Made by a program: the position numbers and the translations under genes
Shown here: piece after piece, positions 11,870-22,440 of the stretch
Position numbering within the stretch: position 1 is the stretch's first letter
How the letters are laid out: the number at the start of each line of letters is the position of its first letter
Notes under the pieces: model-generated
Seen by the model: the letters and a program-made list of their open reading frames with translations, nothing else
The model's database searches: none
Told to the model about the DNA's origin: nothing
Assembly (NCBI GenBank): GCA_028023455.1
Contig: JAQFVV010006245.1
Span: 5,825,276-5,889,275, forward strand
DNA: 64,000 nt
Direction of reading: 5' to 3'
DNA from: Epiperipatus broadwayi
Lineage: Eukaryota; Onychophora; Udeonychophora; Euonychophora; Peripatidae

Positions 11870-14040
11870 GCCTAAATTGGAACTTTTCCAGTAAATTGCT
11901 GTAATTAATATTTCTATGCCTATTAAATTCAAAATTTTAATCTCGAACAAACCTTGCTTGTAGTGAAAATTCACTAAACTCACTGAAATGGTCTCTACAT
12001 GGAAATAGAAGAGCCTGGTAATATCAATTTTATTTATTTTCTCAATGTTCTTAACAATTTTCTTTTAGATCCATTTGTCTCTCTCTCCCCAAAGTATTAA
12101 AATAAGAATCAATTATTAGAAAAGGGGTTTTTCAATAATGATGAATTTTGACTTTATCAGTATATTATGTGAGTTATTTGGTTATCATTATTACATGTAA
12201 TTATTTATATATGTATTTTTTTTAATATTTTAAATGATTTTTTTTTTTGTTTATTAATTGTGGTATCATAAAAAAAATTATTATATATTATTCTTATTAT
12301 ATATAAAGGTTAAACACAAGATTTATTACTAATGTGAAGTTACACATGCACATACCTAGTGATATATATGCCTACATGAATATGTGTTGAGTATGAATGT
12401 ACAAATCCAGAGAGAGGATGAGGATAGAAATTTGGTATAGTGAGAAATAGATTTTAAAGTAATTAGTAGCTTAGCTTAATAGGAATCGAGATAATGAAGA
12501 TTATAATTTGAAACAATTTCATTTAGATATTCTTATCTTTATACTTCAACTAAACTTTCCTCTACCTATTTTTCGACTATGGTTTTTAAGATTATAGGCA
12601 TAAAAATAGCCTATATAATATGCAAGTATGTGCATGCATCGGGTGATTATTTATGAAATTAAAATTTTCCATGATATGAAACTTTCATTGACCTATTAAA
12701 CATATTAACATGCAGATATCACATTACATGCATCTAACGACTGAGTTTAAATTTCATTAGGGGGAGGGTTTTTTTAGTTATTATTGTTATCGATAATTTT
12801 TCAATATAACTAATTTTTTTATTATTAATTATGTAATTTTTTCTATTTGTATATTGAAGACTAACCAATAATAAAACTTAATTTTTTTTTGATTAAAAGA
12901 AGTTTATATGTTTCTTAGAGTTAATTTTGGTTTTGTGAAAATAGTTTAGTCATCATCATCATCACTGGTGGATTTCAATCATAAAATATAGTTTAAATAT
13001 GTAATAATATTTCGATAAATACTTAAAAATAGGTAACCACAGAATATGAATTTGTGAGACCATGTATGCGGTCTATCGTCATCAGAATATCCATGAGGGA
13101 TTAGAGTTGTTATAATATTGGTGCATATCTAGTAGCATTATTCAATTCTAAATTAATAATAGATGTAATATGTTAATTATGATGTTGGGTATCGAGCTGT
13201 GGATGGAAGTATCATTGCCATCATAATCATTATCATTTTATTAATTGATAAATAATCTAGGTAAATATAGTAAATGGCCTTACAAATAATGTTTTTCATT
13301 TTTTTTGTTTGTTGTTTGCAAACCAGTATAAAGGATATGACTGCATGATTTATAAAGATTTAGTGAACTAAAACTTATGGTGTTATATTATTAAATATGG
13401 GCTAGTAAAATTTATGATGTTATATTTTATATGAGCTTTTAAAAAATTGATAATGTTGAGTGATTAAATATGATCTATATGGGAATTTGTATAATAATTT
13501 GTTTGCACAATTATGGAATAATGAGGATGAATTACCATTGACACAGGTGTAAATGATATACTGTTATGAAATGGAACTCCTATATATCATTATAGATAAT
13601 GTACCAATTGAGATTCAAACTAGGTATGATTATAAGTAGGTATTCAATGTGATTTTATCTAGGTTCAGATAGCCTAGTGGTGGCCAGATATATAAGGAAG
13701 AAAGGAATAGAGAGTAAAGTGGTTAGTTATAGATTGGTTTGTCCAATTGGGGTATAAAACTACCTACATGGTTATCAGTAATTGCTCTAAAACAACTGAT
13801 GCATTACAAAGGATTGCCCCAATGAGGAGTGGTACTGACATAGATTTTTCTTTCTGTTACAAATGGTCTACATTTTTCATTCCATTACAATATATATATA
13901 ATCTAAAATGTATTTAATAAATGTTTTAACTATTTTAGTATTCAGTCAGAAAATAAAAAAATGTGTTAAGTAAATGTATGTGTAATTATAACAGCCATCA
14001 TCTTAAACTTATAACATTTTTTTTTATAAACATTGGTTTT
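11870..14040. other. AT-rich stretch without recognisable genes
   Basis: Contains a short CAT repeat (12,950-12,965) and a slightly GC-richer segment at 13,660-13,890. The TTCCATTACAATATATATA end of that segment recurs at 24,540-24,562, so both may be the 3' ends of one dispersed repeat. No coding evidence. Confidence 0.5.
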
Positions 14041-14041
14041 G

Positions 14042-14045
<4 letters not shown>

Positions 14046-14079
<34 letters not shown>

Positions 14080-14110
14080 AAACCATGATATATATATATA
14101 TATATATATC
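14046..14110. repeat. (TA)n tracts at the 3' end of the young RTE copy
   Basis: Two (TA)n runs (about 14,046-14,078 and 14,089-14,110) separated by CAAAACCATGA. The inner one directly follows the RTE stop codon and its TGATGA tail. Confidence 0.85.
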
Positions 14111-14111
14111 A

Positions 14112-15430
14112 TCAACCATTATCAATCCACTGCAGGATGAAGGTCTCTCCAAGATTAATCCATCTTCTCTGATCTTTAGCTTCTCTTCTCCACAACACCC
14201 CTGCACATTTTCTTATTTCATCCATCCATCTCATATGTGGTCTCTTTCTGGGTCTTTTACAATCTCTTGGAATCCAGTTTAAAATTTCAATTGTCCATCT
14301 ATTATCATCTCTTCTAGCAATATGTCCAGCCCAACTCCATTTCAATCTTTTAATTTTTTCAATAAGGTCAGTAACACCTGTTTGTTGTCTTACCCATACA
14401 TTGCATTTTTGATCTCTTTTTGTTACTCCCAACATACATCTCTCCATACTCCTTTGAGTGGTCTGAAGTCTATATATTGCTCTTTTATTAAGTGTCCAAG
14501 TCTCAGATCCATAAGTAAGAACTGGTAAAACACATTTGTTAAAAACCATCCTTTTCAAACACATAGGCATATTTCCTTTTAGTATCAAGTTATATCTACC
14601 AAAAGCACTCCAACCAAGTTTAATTCTATGATTAATTTCCTCCATTATGTTTCCATCTGTATTAATAATCTGACCAAGGTATTTGTAACTGTTAACTTCT
14701 TCTAATTCTTCATAATCAATCTTTATTTTCATATTTTGAGCAAATCGATTAAACATTACTTTAGTCTTTTTAACATTTATCTTTAGTCCTACTTTTCTAC
14801 TTCCATCTGCTAACTCCTGCAACATTTCCTGCATCTCTGAAGCATTATTTGCAAAAACAACTACATCATCTGCGAAATCTAAATGACTTAAATACTCTCC
14901 ATTTACTTTCACTCCTTTAGTTTCCCATTTTAATCCATAAAATACTTCTTGCAGCACTGCTGTAAAGAGTTTTGGAGATATGGAGTCACCTTGTCTTACA
15001 CCTTTCTCAATGTTGATTTTTCCAGTATCATTATGTAATCTAAGTGTTGCTGTTGCATTTTTATAAATATTCTTTAAAATATGACAATATCCTGGATCTA
15101 TACCTTGATGATCCAATGCTTTAATCACTGAAGAAATGTGTATAGAATCGAATGCCTTTTCATAATCTACAAATCCAAAACATAATGACAACTCATATTC
15201 GTTTGTCCTTTCTATGACTTCTCTCAATACCTGGATATGATCTATTGTACTAAAACCACTTTTAAATCCAGCTTGTTCTCTTGGTTTGTGGAAATCCAAA
15301 GTTCTCTGTAGACGAGTTGTAATTATCTTGGTAAACATTTTTATATAAAACTGATAAAAGGCTGATAGGTCTGTAATGTCTAATATCTTTTTTATCACCT
15401 TTTTTAAATATATATATATATATATTAAAA
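14112..15430 (-). pseudogene. RTE-type LINE, reverse transcriptase and C-terminus, young but 5'-truncated
   Basis: A 428-codon frame ends at 14,112. RT motifs in order: EQAGFKSGFST (41-51), FVDYEKAFDS with catalytic D79, GVRQGDSISP (133-142), LDFADDV with catalytic D177 and D178, YLGQIINTDG (about 240), then the RTE C-terminal segment SWAGHIARRDDNRW and a basic CKRPRKRPHMRW stretch. The protein stops directly before a TGATGA(TA)n tail, typical of RTE elements that end just after the stop codon. The first 20 residues of the frame are out of register. The correct upstream sequence (KKGDKKDIRHYRPISLLSVL) lies in the neighbouring frame, so there is a one-base slip near 15,340, probably in an A-run. 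The 5' end breaks off in a (TA)n tract at 15,408-15,427, so endonuclease and N-terminus are absent. Far less decayed than the other two RTE copies. Confidence 0.85.
15408..15427. repeat. (TA)n tract at the 5' truncation point of the RTE copy
   Basis: Replaces the expected RT sequence upstream of the FKKGDKKDI segment; the older copy at 8.3 kb continues there with coding sequence. Confidence 0.85.
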
Positions 15431-15500
15431 TATGATGTAATTATTGAGGATTTAAACATAAATTTTCAAGCTCCATTCATCTATCCACTCCATATCTAAA
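15431..15500 (-). repeat. Foldback family D, arm fragment
   Basis: GGATTTAAACATAAATTTTC followed by ATCTATCCACTCCAT matches the outer arm of the foldback at 16,385 and the reverse complement of the arm at 7.2 kb. It abuts the truncated end of the RTE copy. Confidence 0.5.
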
Positions 15501-16384
15501 CTTGGGAAAAACTCATGAATCGTTTCTTTCAATCATTTACAATGACAATTTCACTATTTTTTAAGTTTTCATGTGAAGAAAAAATATATCTTTACTATTT
15601 TTATTGGATTTATTTTTGTCTATTATGTTAGATTAAATTCTACTGTTGTAAGAAGGAACACATCTCTATAGCATTATAAATAAATGAATATATAAGGGAT
15701 TCATAAAGAAAATATTTAGCCAACAATTGTTTTTGTTATCAAATATAAAGTGATTTTTGCCATTTTAAATTATTGCTTTTATTTCATAGAATTCTTTTTT
15801 GTATGTGTGTGCTACTTAATATTATAATATACAAATCGAATCTCTAGTTTTTCAGAGGGTTATATAATATTTAAAGTAATAACATATATTTATTTTTAAC
15901 TTCTGCTAAAACCAAAAGTTTTTTTTCATATGAATAAAACATGAATATATTAACATAAAGCTTAAACTTTCTCAGAATAATATTTAAAAATAACAAACCA
16001 ATGTAAGATAAACATATCTCTTATTAATTTAAAAATTACCCAATTTTATGATATGCATATTTATTTTACTCTTGGAATAGTACTTTAATTTTATATATAT
16101 ATATATAGTATAAAATTTTTGAGACATTTTGTAAATTATTATTGTAATTATAAATTTTAGAACAGAAATTGATGGATTTATGATGTCTCCACATTACTTC
16201 ATTCATGTTTAAAATTAAAGTTCGATCAATAATTTTGTTTTCCCTGTCTTGGTTGATTTTCCTTTGTAATACTCAGTCAGAAAAAGTTCATTGTTCTCAT
16301 CACATATTCACTTTATTATTATTTGTTCAATATTTGTGAAGTTTAAATATGATTTTAGAATGTTTTTGTTGTATTTGAAAGTTT
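15501..16384. other. AT-rich stretch without recognisable genes
   Basis: Only short (TA)n (16,087-16,107) and T-runs; nothing coding. Confidence 0.5.
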
Positions 16385-16660
16385 AGATGTAATTATATGG
16401 GATTTGAATATAGATTCCCATGCTCCCTTAAGATATCCATTTTATTTCATACAACTGATACACAAACCACACACAAGTAAAAAAGATAAATGATCTCCAA
16501 TATAGGTATTTTGTGCTGAACCAGAATTTATCAGATCTCGACCAACTGATGAATGCTGATCCAGCAGAAGATATGTATATTGGAGATCATTTACCTTTTT
16601 CACATGTGTGTGGTCTTGCATATTTATTGTATGAGATAGAGTGGATAACTGAAGGGTTCT
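16385..16660. mobile_element. Foldback (MITE-like) element, family D, best copy
   Basis: A long imperfect palindrome. The left arm (about 16,395-16,531) and the right arm (about 16,542-16,655) pair through AAATGATCTCCAATATA with its reverse complement, ACCACACACA with TGTGTGTGGT, and outer CATACAA with TTGTATG. The centre is GATCTCGACC. Single arms of the same family occur at 7.1, 15.4 and 40.8 kb. No ORF of its own, so non-autonomous. The arm ends and target duplication are not sharp. Confidence 0.65.
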
Positions 16661-19015
16661 TGAAATATATTTTTATTTGTAAATTTATATTTCTAATGAA
16701 TCAAATCCAATTTATTGAACTCTAATATAAAATAATGATTTAATACTAAAATCAAATGTTGAATGACTACAAAAATTGCCACTGGGAAAAACAAAAAAAT
16801 GCTAACCTGTTAAAGGGTTAATCAAGTATATTTAAAATTTTACTTTTAAAATATTATGCTGAATGATTAAAGAATATTTTAAATTTAAATTTTTAAATAG
16901 TATTATTATCAGAATTAATTATTTTTAAAACAAAAATAAATAAATGAATGCATAAATAAAATGTATTAATCAACTTATAAAAATTATCTGCAGCACAATA
17001 GAAAAAAATAATTTATATGCTTTTAAGATATTATATATATATAAAACCTTTGTTACCACTTATTGTTATATATATTCTTAAAGTGCATTATTTTGTTTTA
17101 ATTTTTTTACAGTCCTAAAATTTCCTTTTGTTTTCATCCGATCTTTAATGCAATTCAATTTGATGTTTCAATGATCATTTTATTTATTATTGGGATGATT
17201 TATTAGACCTTATATTTTATAGTATTTGATTCTTGCAGTATAACTTCCATTAACATATTTAGATCTTCTTGAAGGACTGTGGCTAATGAAGAAGATATCT
17301 CACCTTCCTTTTATAGCTTTCTGGATGATACATTTTTTTAAAAAATAAGAATTTTCTATATCCCCCCCTCCCCTAAAACAACCCAAACTAATCTGATGGT
17401 GTTTGTAATGCCAACATTAGTGTTTCCAAAACAGTATTTGTTCTATTTAAAAAAAAACTTTTTATTAATAAAATAAAATGATCATTTTTATACAATATTA
17501 TTTTTATTCTCTTTAAATAAAATATTATAATTGTAGTGTTTTTATCATTTCTTTAATTCTTTAGATTTGTTTAATAATAATAATAATTTTATTATTAGTT
17601 TTATACATATAAATGTTTATGCGCTTATGTTTAACATTTATTCCACATTCACATATATATTTTTAATTCTTTCATAACTGCATTTTATTGTTTAAGAAAT
17701 TGTTATTTTTTATAAAAATATAACAGTGAAAGTTATGAATTGACTATTTTTAAAACAAAATTAATCTGATACTGTTTATTACTGTTTTTTTCATTAATTA
17801 AAATAACAATCACTTTTATTATTAGTATAATAAATTATATTTATGCTATCTTTTTTCAAATCTATGATTTAATTCTAGTGAATCATTCAATAGTGCCAAG
17901 GCATAAATTTAAAAAAATGATTTATCATACTAATAATAAAAGAGAATTTTTTTAAAAAAAAAAGCTATATCAATTAAAAACATTAGATCAAGTTTAAATA
18001 AAGATTTAGATAAAACTCAAATAACTATATAAATTTAAAAAATAGAATAGATAATAGTCATATAAAATTAGAGAGTTAAGAGAAAATAAGGTTATAAATA
18101 AAATTAAATAAAAAGTAAAAAAAAATAAAATTGTATATGAAATCATATTATAATTAAATAATGGATAAATAAAATTAGAATAGAATAGTTAAAATTATAA
18201 AAATAAATTTGTTTAACAAAATGATTAAAAATTGTATAAATGTAAAGTATATATGTAAAAAAATGATATATAAAGTATTAAGATTTAAATAAAAACAACA
18301 ACAAAAAACAAACAAACAATGAAGTTAATATTTATAAAGTTGTTAAAAATTGTATGTAGTTACATTATTGAGTTTACTAAAATATAATTGTATTTTATAT
18401 AATAAATTAAAATAGATACATAGGGTATAGTATAATGAATTACATATTTAATTATATATAGTTATATATTAAAAGGCATAAATTATCATATATGTTTAAA
18501 TATTATAACTCTGATGAAGACTAGTGGTCAGTCAAAACTGTAAGAAAATATTATGAAGGGAATAAATAAAATTTCCTACTTTGTAAAAAGTTAATAAAAA
18601 AAGTGTATTAAATGCTATTATATGAATAAAATAATAACAATAATAGTAATAATAATAACAACAACAACAAGCATTTTTTTGAAAAAAAATTTTCATAGAT
18701 TACTAAATAATTGAGATCCAGATAAATTATATACATCATCACAATAAGAGTGTTCTATTAATAAATTATTAAAATAATTAATTGATGTAATAAAAAATAA
18801 GAGCAAAAAGATAATCCTATTGGATTAATTAATTGATTATGGGAAAAGAAAAATAGAGAAATAATATATATATATAATAATAAAAATATAAAAAGTTATA
18901 AAAGTTTTAATCTATCCGAAGAACTTTTAAAGATAAATAAAATAATAAAGACAAATATAAATTGTAAAAATAAACTGATGAAGCATTTAAATAAATTGAT
19001 AAATATTAGAAAAAG
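16661..19015. other. AT-rich stretch, probably decayed repeats
   Basis: No supported gene. A sequence at 18,513-18,545 (CTGATGAAGAC...GTC...CAAAAC) resembles a hammerhead core but lacks GAAA. The part from about 18,700 to 19,015 may be the degraded body of the Penelope-like element whose end follows. Confidence 0.45.
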
Positions 19016-19300
19016 AAATTAGAAAATGTGGATATTTACATTGTGAATTGTTTAGATTGTAAAAATGATAATAAAAATGTTTTATATGTCAAAACAACAA
19101 AAAATAAATTAAAACCTAGACTATAACCGTATTCTAATATGTATTTTCATGCAAAATAGTGTAAGCATTTAAAATTTGAAATAAAAATGCTAGAAAATGT
19201 TAAAGCATATAATGAAAGTTATTTTTAAAAAAATCTATACATAGAAAAAAAACCTATTTGGACAGGAATAATAGTAAAAAAATGATATTTAAGCAGTTGT
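19016..19300 (+). pseudogene. Possible GIY-YIG endonuclease remnant of a Penelope-like element
   Basis: Read with one frame correction, the sequence gives a VYIVNCLDCKND-like start, NVLYVKTTKNKLK, HSNMYFHAK and FEIKMLENVKAYNE. This has the general form of GIY-YIG domains fused to RTs (Y-x-V-x-C-x2-C, then LYVG-T, then a helix). The second G of the motif is lost. It lies upstream of, and in the same orientation as, the Penelope terminal repeat at 19.87-20.13 kb, which supports but does not prove the link. Confidence 0.35.
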
Positions 19301-19867
19301 AGGAGAATAATTATAAACACTTAAAAAGAATTAAGATTAAGATATATAAAATAGTAGATATTTTTATATCATTTTATTTAATTTACTCTGTATTTTTGTG
19401 TCTATTTGTCTATTAACTCAATTTTTATCCATTTCCTAATTTTTGATCTAGTTTTGCATACTTGTATAATCTCAGTGACATTTTTTTAGAGTTTGCAAGC
19501 AATTTTAGAAAAAAAAAATAGTAAAAAATTTAAATTTATTATTTTATATGGAATTTCATATTCTTTAGAGTATTGCCAACTAATGGTATTAAACTGCAAC
19601 TAAACTGTCTTCTTTCTTAAGTTCTAGAATTATATAAAACTAAGAAATAGAAAATAAAATGTACATATATTTCAAGAAATGATTTTATCCACATTAATGC
19701 CCTAAAAATATTCTCCAATTTTCAAAATATTCTTAGTTTCATATGACCAAAAATATAAATGTTACAGAAAGAATCATTTAAATAAACTTGGAAGTAACAC
19801 TTTTTTGTACCAATACCAGACTATTCACCAGATAAAAGTTTTATCTGATGATGTCATTGTTACAAGA

Positions 19868-20135
19868 AAGTGGCCATTATAATGATTCTTTAGGTGCAGT
19901 GCTCTCAGATCCAAGGCTTTTCACTGATGAAGGTCACAATCCAGAAACTAGTCTGGTGATATGGGATGAATAGGTACTAGATGGGGATTTTATGCACAAG
20001 CCTTCTGGCATCCATTGATTACTCTGGTTGGCATAGGATGGCACTACTGTACGAAGAGTTTTGCCTGTTTAATAACAGTTATATGCTAGCATAAGAGATG
20101 GTGATCATGTGATGTTTAGTGGTTTAAATTATTCA
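19868..20135 (+). mobile_element. Penelope-like element terminal repeat (pLTR/3' UTR), copy 1
   Basis: Nearly collinear with the reverse complement of 31,235-31,480, which lies directly downstream of a GIY-YIG remnant. Shared landmarks: AGTGCTCTCAGATCCAAG, GAAACTAGTCTGG, GATGGGGATTTTATGCACAA, CATTGATTACTCTGG, AGAGTTTTGCCTGTTT, GTGATCATGTGATGTTTA. Other pieces lie at 40.7 and 43.4 kb, so this is a dispersed family. Confidence 0.7.
19909..19967 (+). ncRNA. Hammerhead-ribozyme-like motif in the Penelope terminal repeat
   Basis: All invariant core bases are present: CTGATGA (19,924-19,930), GAAA (19,944-19,947) and TC (19,952-19,953) before the predicted cut after 19,953. Stem III is minimal (C-TA-G plus the A-U pair), as in small type I hammerheads. 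Stem I pairs TCA (19,921-19,923) with TGG (19,954-19,956), and outer ATCC (19,909-19,912) with GGAT (19,964-19,967), around an internal loop. Stem II is weak: GG/CC behind an A-A where active ribozymes have G-C. Hammerheads are known in Penelope-like elements, so the context fits. I expect low or no activity for this copy. Confidence 0.55.
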
Positions 20136-21509
20136 TCTCATGCTTTTGTTTGTAGAATGAAATACTGTGAAAGCTGAAGAAAATTTATTTTTTACTTTTT
20201 GAGCATTTATGTGATTTTTAAAATATTTTTTATTTAAAAAAAAACTTGATAAGTAAATAAAACCATTATTTAAAATGGCATTTTAAAAATTACTTTCCAT
20301 CAAATAAGTAATCTATGATGAATTTTCATTCTTTGAAACTTGGTTGTTCCTGTTTCCAAATTCCTGTATTTATATTGTTGTACTTTTCAGAATTTTCTCA
20401 TATATCTGATTAACTGAATTAGTAATTGCTATTCCTCTACAATTTTTGCAGGTATTCTTTCTTCTCTTTTAATAAATTGATTGTAACATATATTTTCATC
20501 TGGTGGTATTCACATTACTATTAATGCAATTTTGAAACAACCCAGTGAGTAGTCAAACAATATTTTATTTCCATCTTCAACTAATTCAAGTTACCAGAGT
20601 CAGGAACCTTTTAATTTTTTTTTCATGATTTACATTAATACAAATTTTAATGTTACAGGATATTCAATCATTTATATATATTACTGTTTCATTCATTTTC
20701 TGAAATCCTATACTATTTTTTTAAACAAATTTTCAAAATACTATTTTCATTTTTTATAATTGATAATATTATATCTCTTCTTTTCTCTTAAACTCTTAAT
20801 CATATTATAATTCTTTTCCCATTTTTTATTCTTGTAATTTTTGTCATACTTTTGCCTGGATTTTTTTTTTGTATTTAATTTTATCTTTATTTGTTTTAAT
20901 ATTTAAAAATTTATACCACATATATCTTTTTTCTGCTATCTCATTTTCTATCTTATGATCTCATTAATATGATTTTTATTTTTTATAATCATTTTCTTTA
21001 TATATATCTAATGATTTCCTCATAGCTCCATGTATAGATTTTCTAAAATATATAATTACAATATTCTTCTGTGAGTTCAAAACCCTTGTTTTTTATGTAA
21101 AACTTTTCATCTAATTATATGAAATAAAGAATTACTATTTACACATGACATAAATAAGTTTGTGATTATTATTATTAATATAATTGGAATTAAAATGTCA
21201 CATCATGTTTAATTAATATTAATAATTGGTATTCAGTATAACAATAAATGATTATGCTTGATTAAACTTGCTCCATTTGAAGGTCAAGTTGGAAAAATAT
21301 ATTGATATTTAAAAATAAGATGTACTTGTGCCGTGTTAAAGCTAATATAATGAATTAAGCAAACAAATAATGTGTATGTGTTTCATTTTAATGTCATTGT
21401 TTATAATTTAAATAAACAGTATAACACATTTATTTATTCATCACTAAAAAATATATAAAACTAAATTCACACACACATACACACACATATATATTGTAAC
21501 TGATTGGGT
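20136..21509. other. AT-rich stretch without recognisable genes
   Basis: T-rich on the + strand, especially 20,620-21,060. No motif anchored. Confidence 0.5.
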
Positions 21510-22440
21510 TACATGGCACATAGCAACATAGTGTGTATGCATAAATTATATATATAAAGTTGAAAGGAAAAATAGAAATAAACATAGACATAAATTTTAA
21601 TAGATATTTTCTACCTTCGTGAAATAATAATTAGGGATTAAATAGTTCAGATTTAAAACAAATTTTTTTTTACAAATTAAACAATTAAAAAGATCTTATA
21701 AATATTATTTGTAATTCTTCTGATTTTGAATTTAAAAATAAGCATGCTTTATTTTGAAAGTTTTTAAATTAATTCTCTATCTAAATAAAAACATGTAGAT
21801 CATATCTTTGGTAAAATTTCGAAGTTGCTTTTGAAAGGATTAGTGATCTTTTTGAAAAGATAAGACTTAGACAGAAAAAACTCTGTTTTCAATTAAGGTT
21901 GTTTTATCACCTCAGATGTCTTATAAAAAGCACTGCTAAAAATATCAGTTCAGTCTGGATAGTAGGTTTTGAAAAGAGAGTTGGCTAATGTAGTTTGGCT
22001 AATATTTTTGTAAGAGTTAGCTGCAGTGGGTTGATAACTGTAGCAGAGAATGGCAACAGTAAAGCTATCTGCAGAGATGTCTAGCAGAGTTATACAGAAA
22101 ACTGTATGAATAAGATATAATAATACAAGGAAGCAGCTGCTCTAAAGTTCAATGGTGGAGTTTAAATTCACATGGAGAAAATGAACCACTTTTTGTGTTG
22201 TTATTCATAGCTATAAATGTGCTCTGAGTAAATAGCTTGCTGTCCTGAAGCTCATCAAATCATAGACAGCAGGGAACTCATGAAATGCCATTATACCTTA
22301 TTATACTTTCCTGATGCTGACAATTATCTGGACTGGTCTCCATCAAGAGAAACCTTCAGTTGCTGAAGAAGTAATTATAAATATGCCGATGTATTTGAAG
22401 TTAGAGAAGCACAGACAAGCATATATATAACTGATGGTGA
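21510..22440 (+). repeat. Dispersed repeat of about 0.9 kb, copy A
   Basis: Collinear with 63,130-63,970. Shared blocks: TATATAAAGTTGAAAGGAAA then AGAAATAAA; AAAAAGATCT then TTCTGATTTT; CAGCTGCT then GATTCACATGG or AATTCACATGG and TTTTTGTGT; TTCATAGCT; and AGAGAAGCACAGA or GCAGAGAAGTACAGA near the end. Divergence is considerable. No ORF. The TATATAAAG near the left end could be a TATA box if this is an LTR or transcribed unit, which I cannot establish. Confidence 0.55.

Noticed and set aside
14024-14282. Short frames rich in Ile-Tyr on both strands
   Set aside because: Direct translation of (TA)n tracts and antisense of the RTE 3' end.
18513-18545. Second hammerhead-like sequence (CTGATGAAGAC ... 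GTC ... CAAAAC)
   Set aside because: GAAA is missing and stem I and the cleavage dinucleotide cannot be placed.
19838-19868. CTGATGA ... GAAAG just upstream of the Penelope repeat, and a similar CTGATGAG ... GAAAA near 31,570
   Set aside because: A short stem II is possible, but no TC cleavage site or stem I partner could be found; kept only as a note that the two positions correspond.
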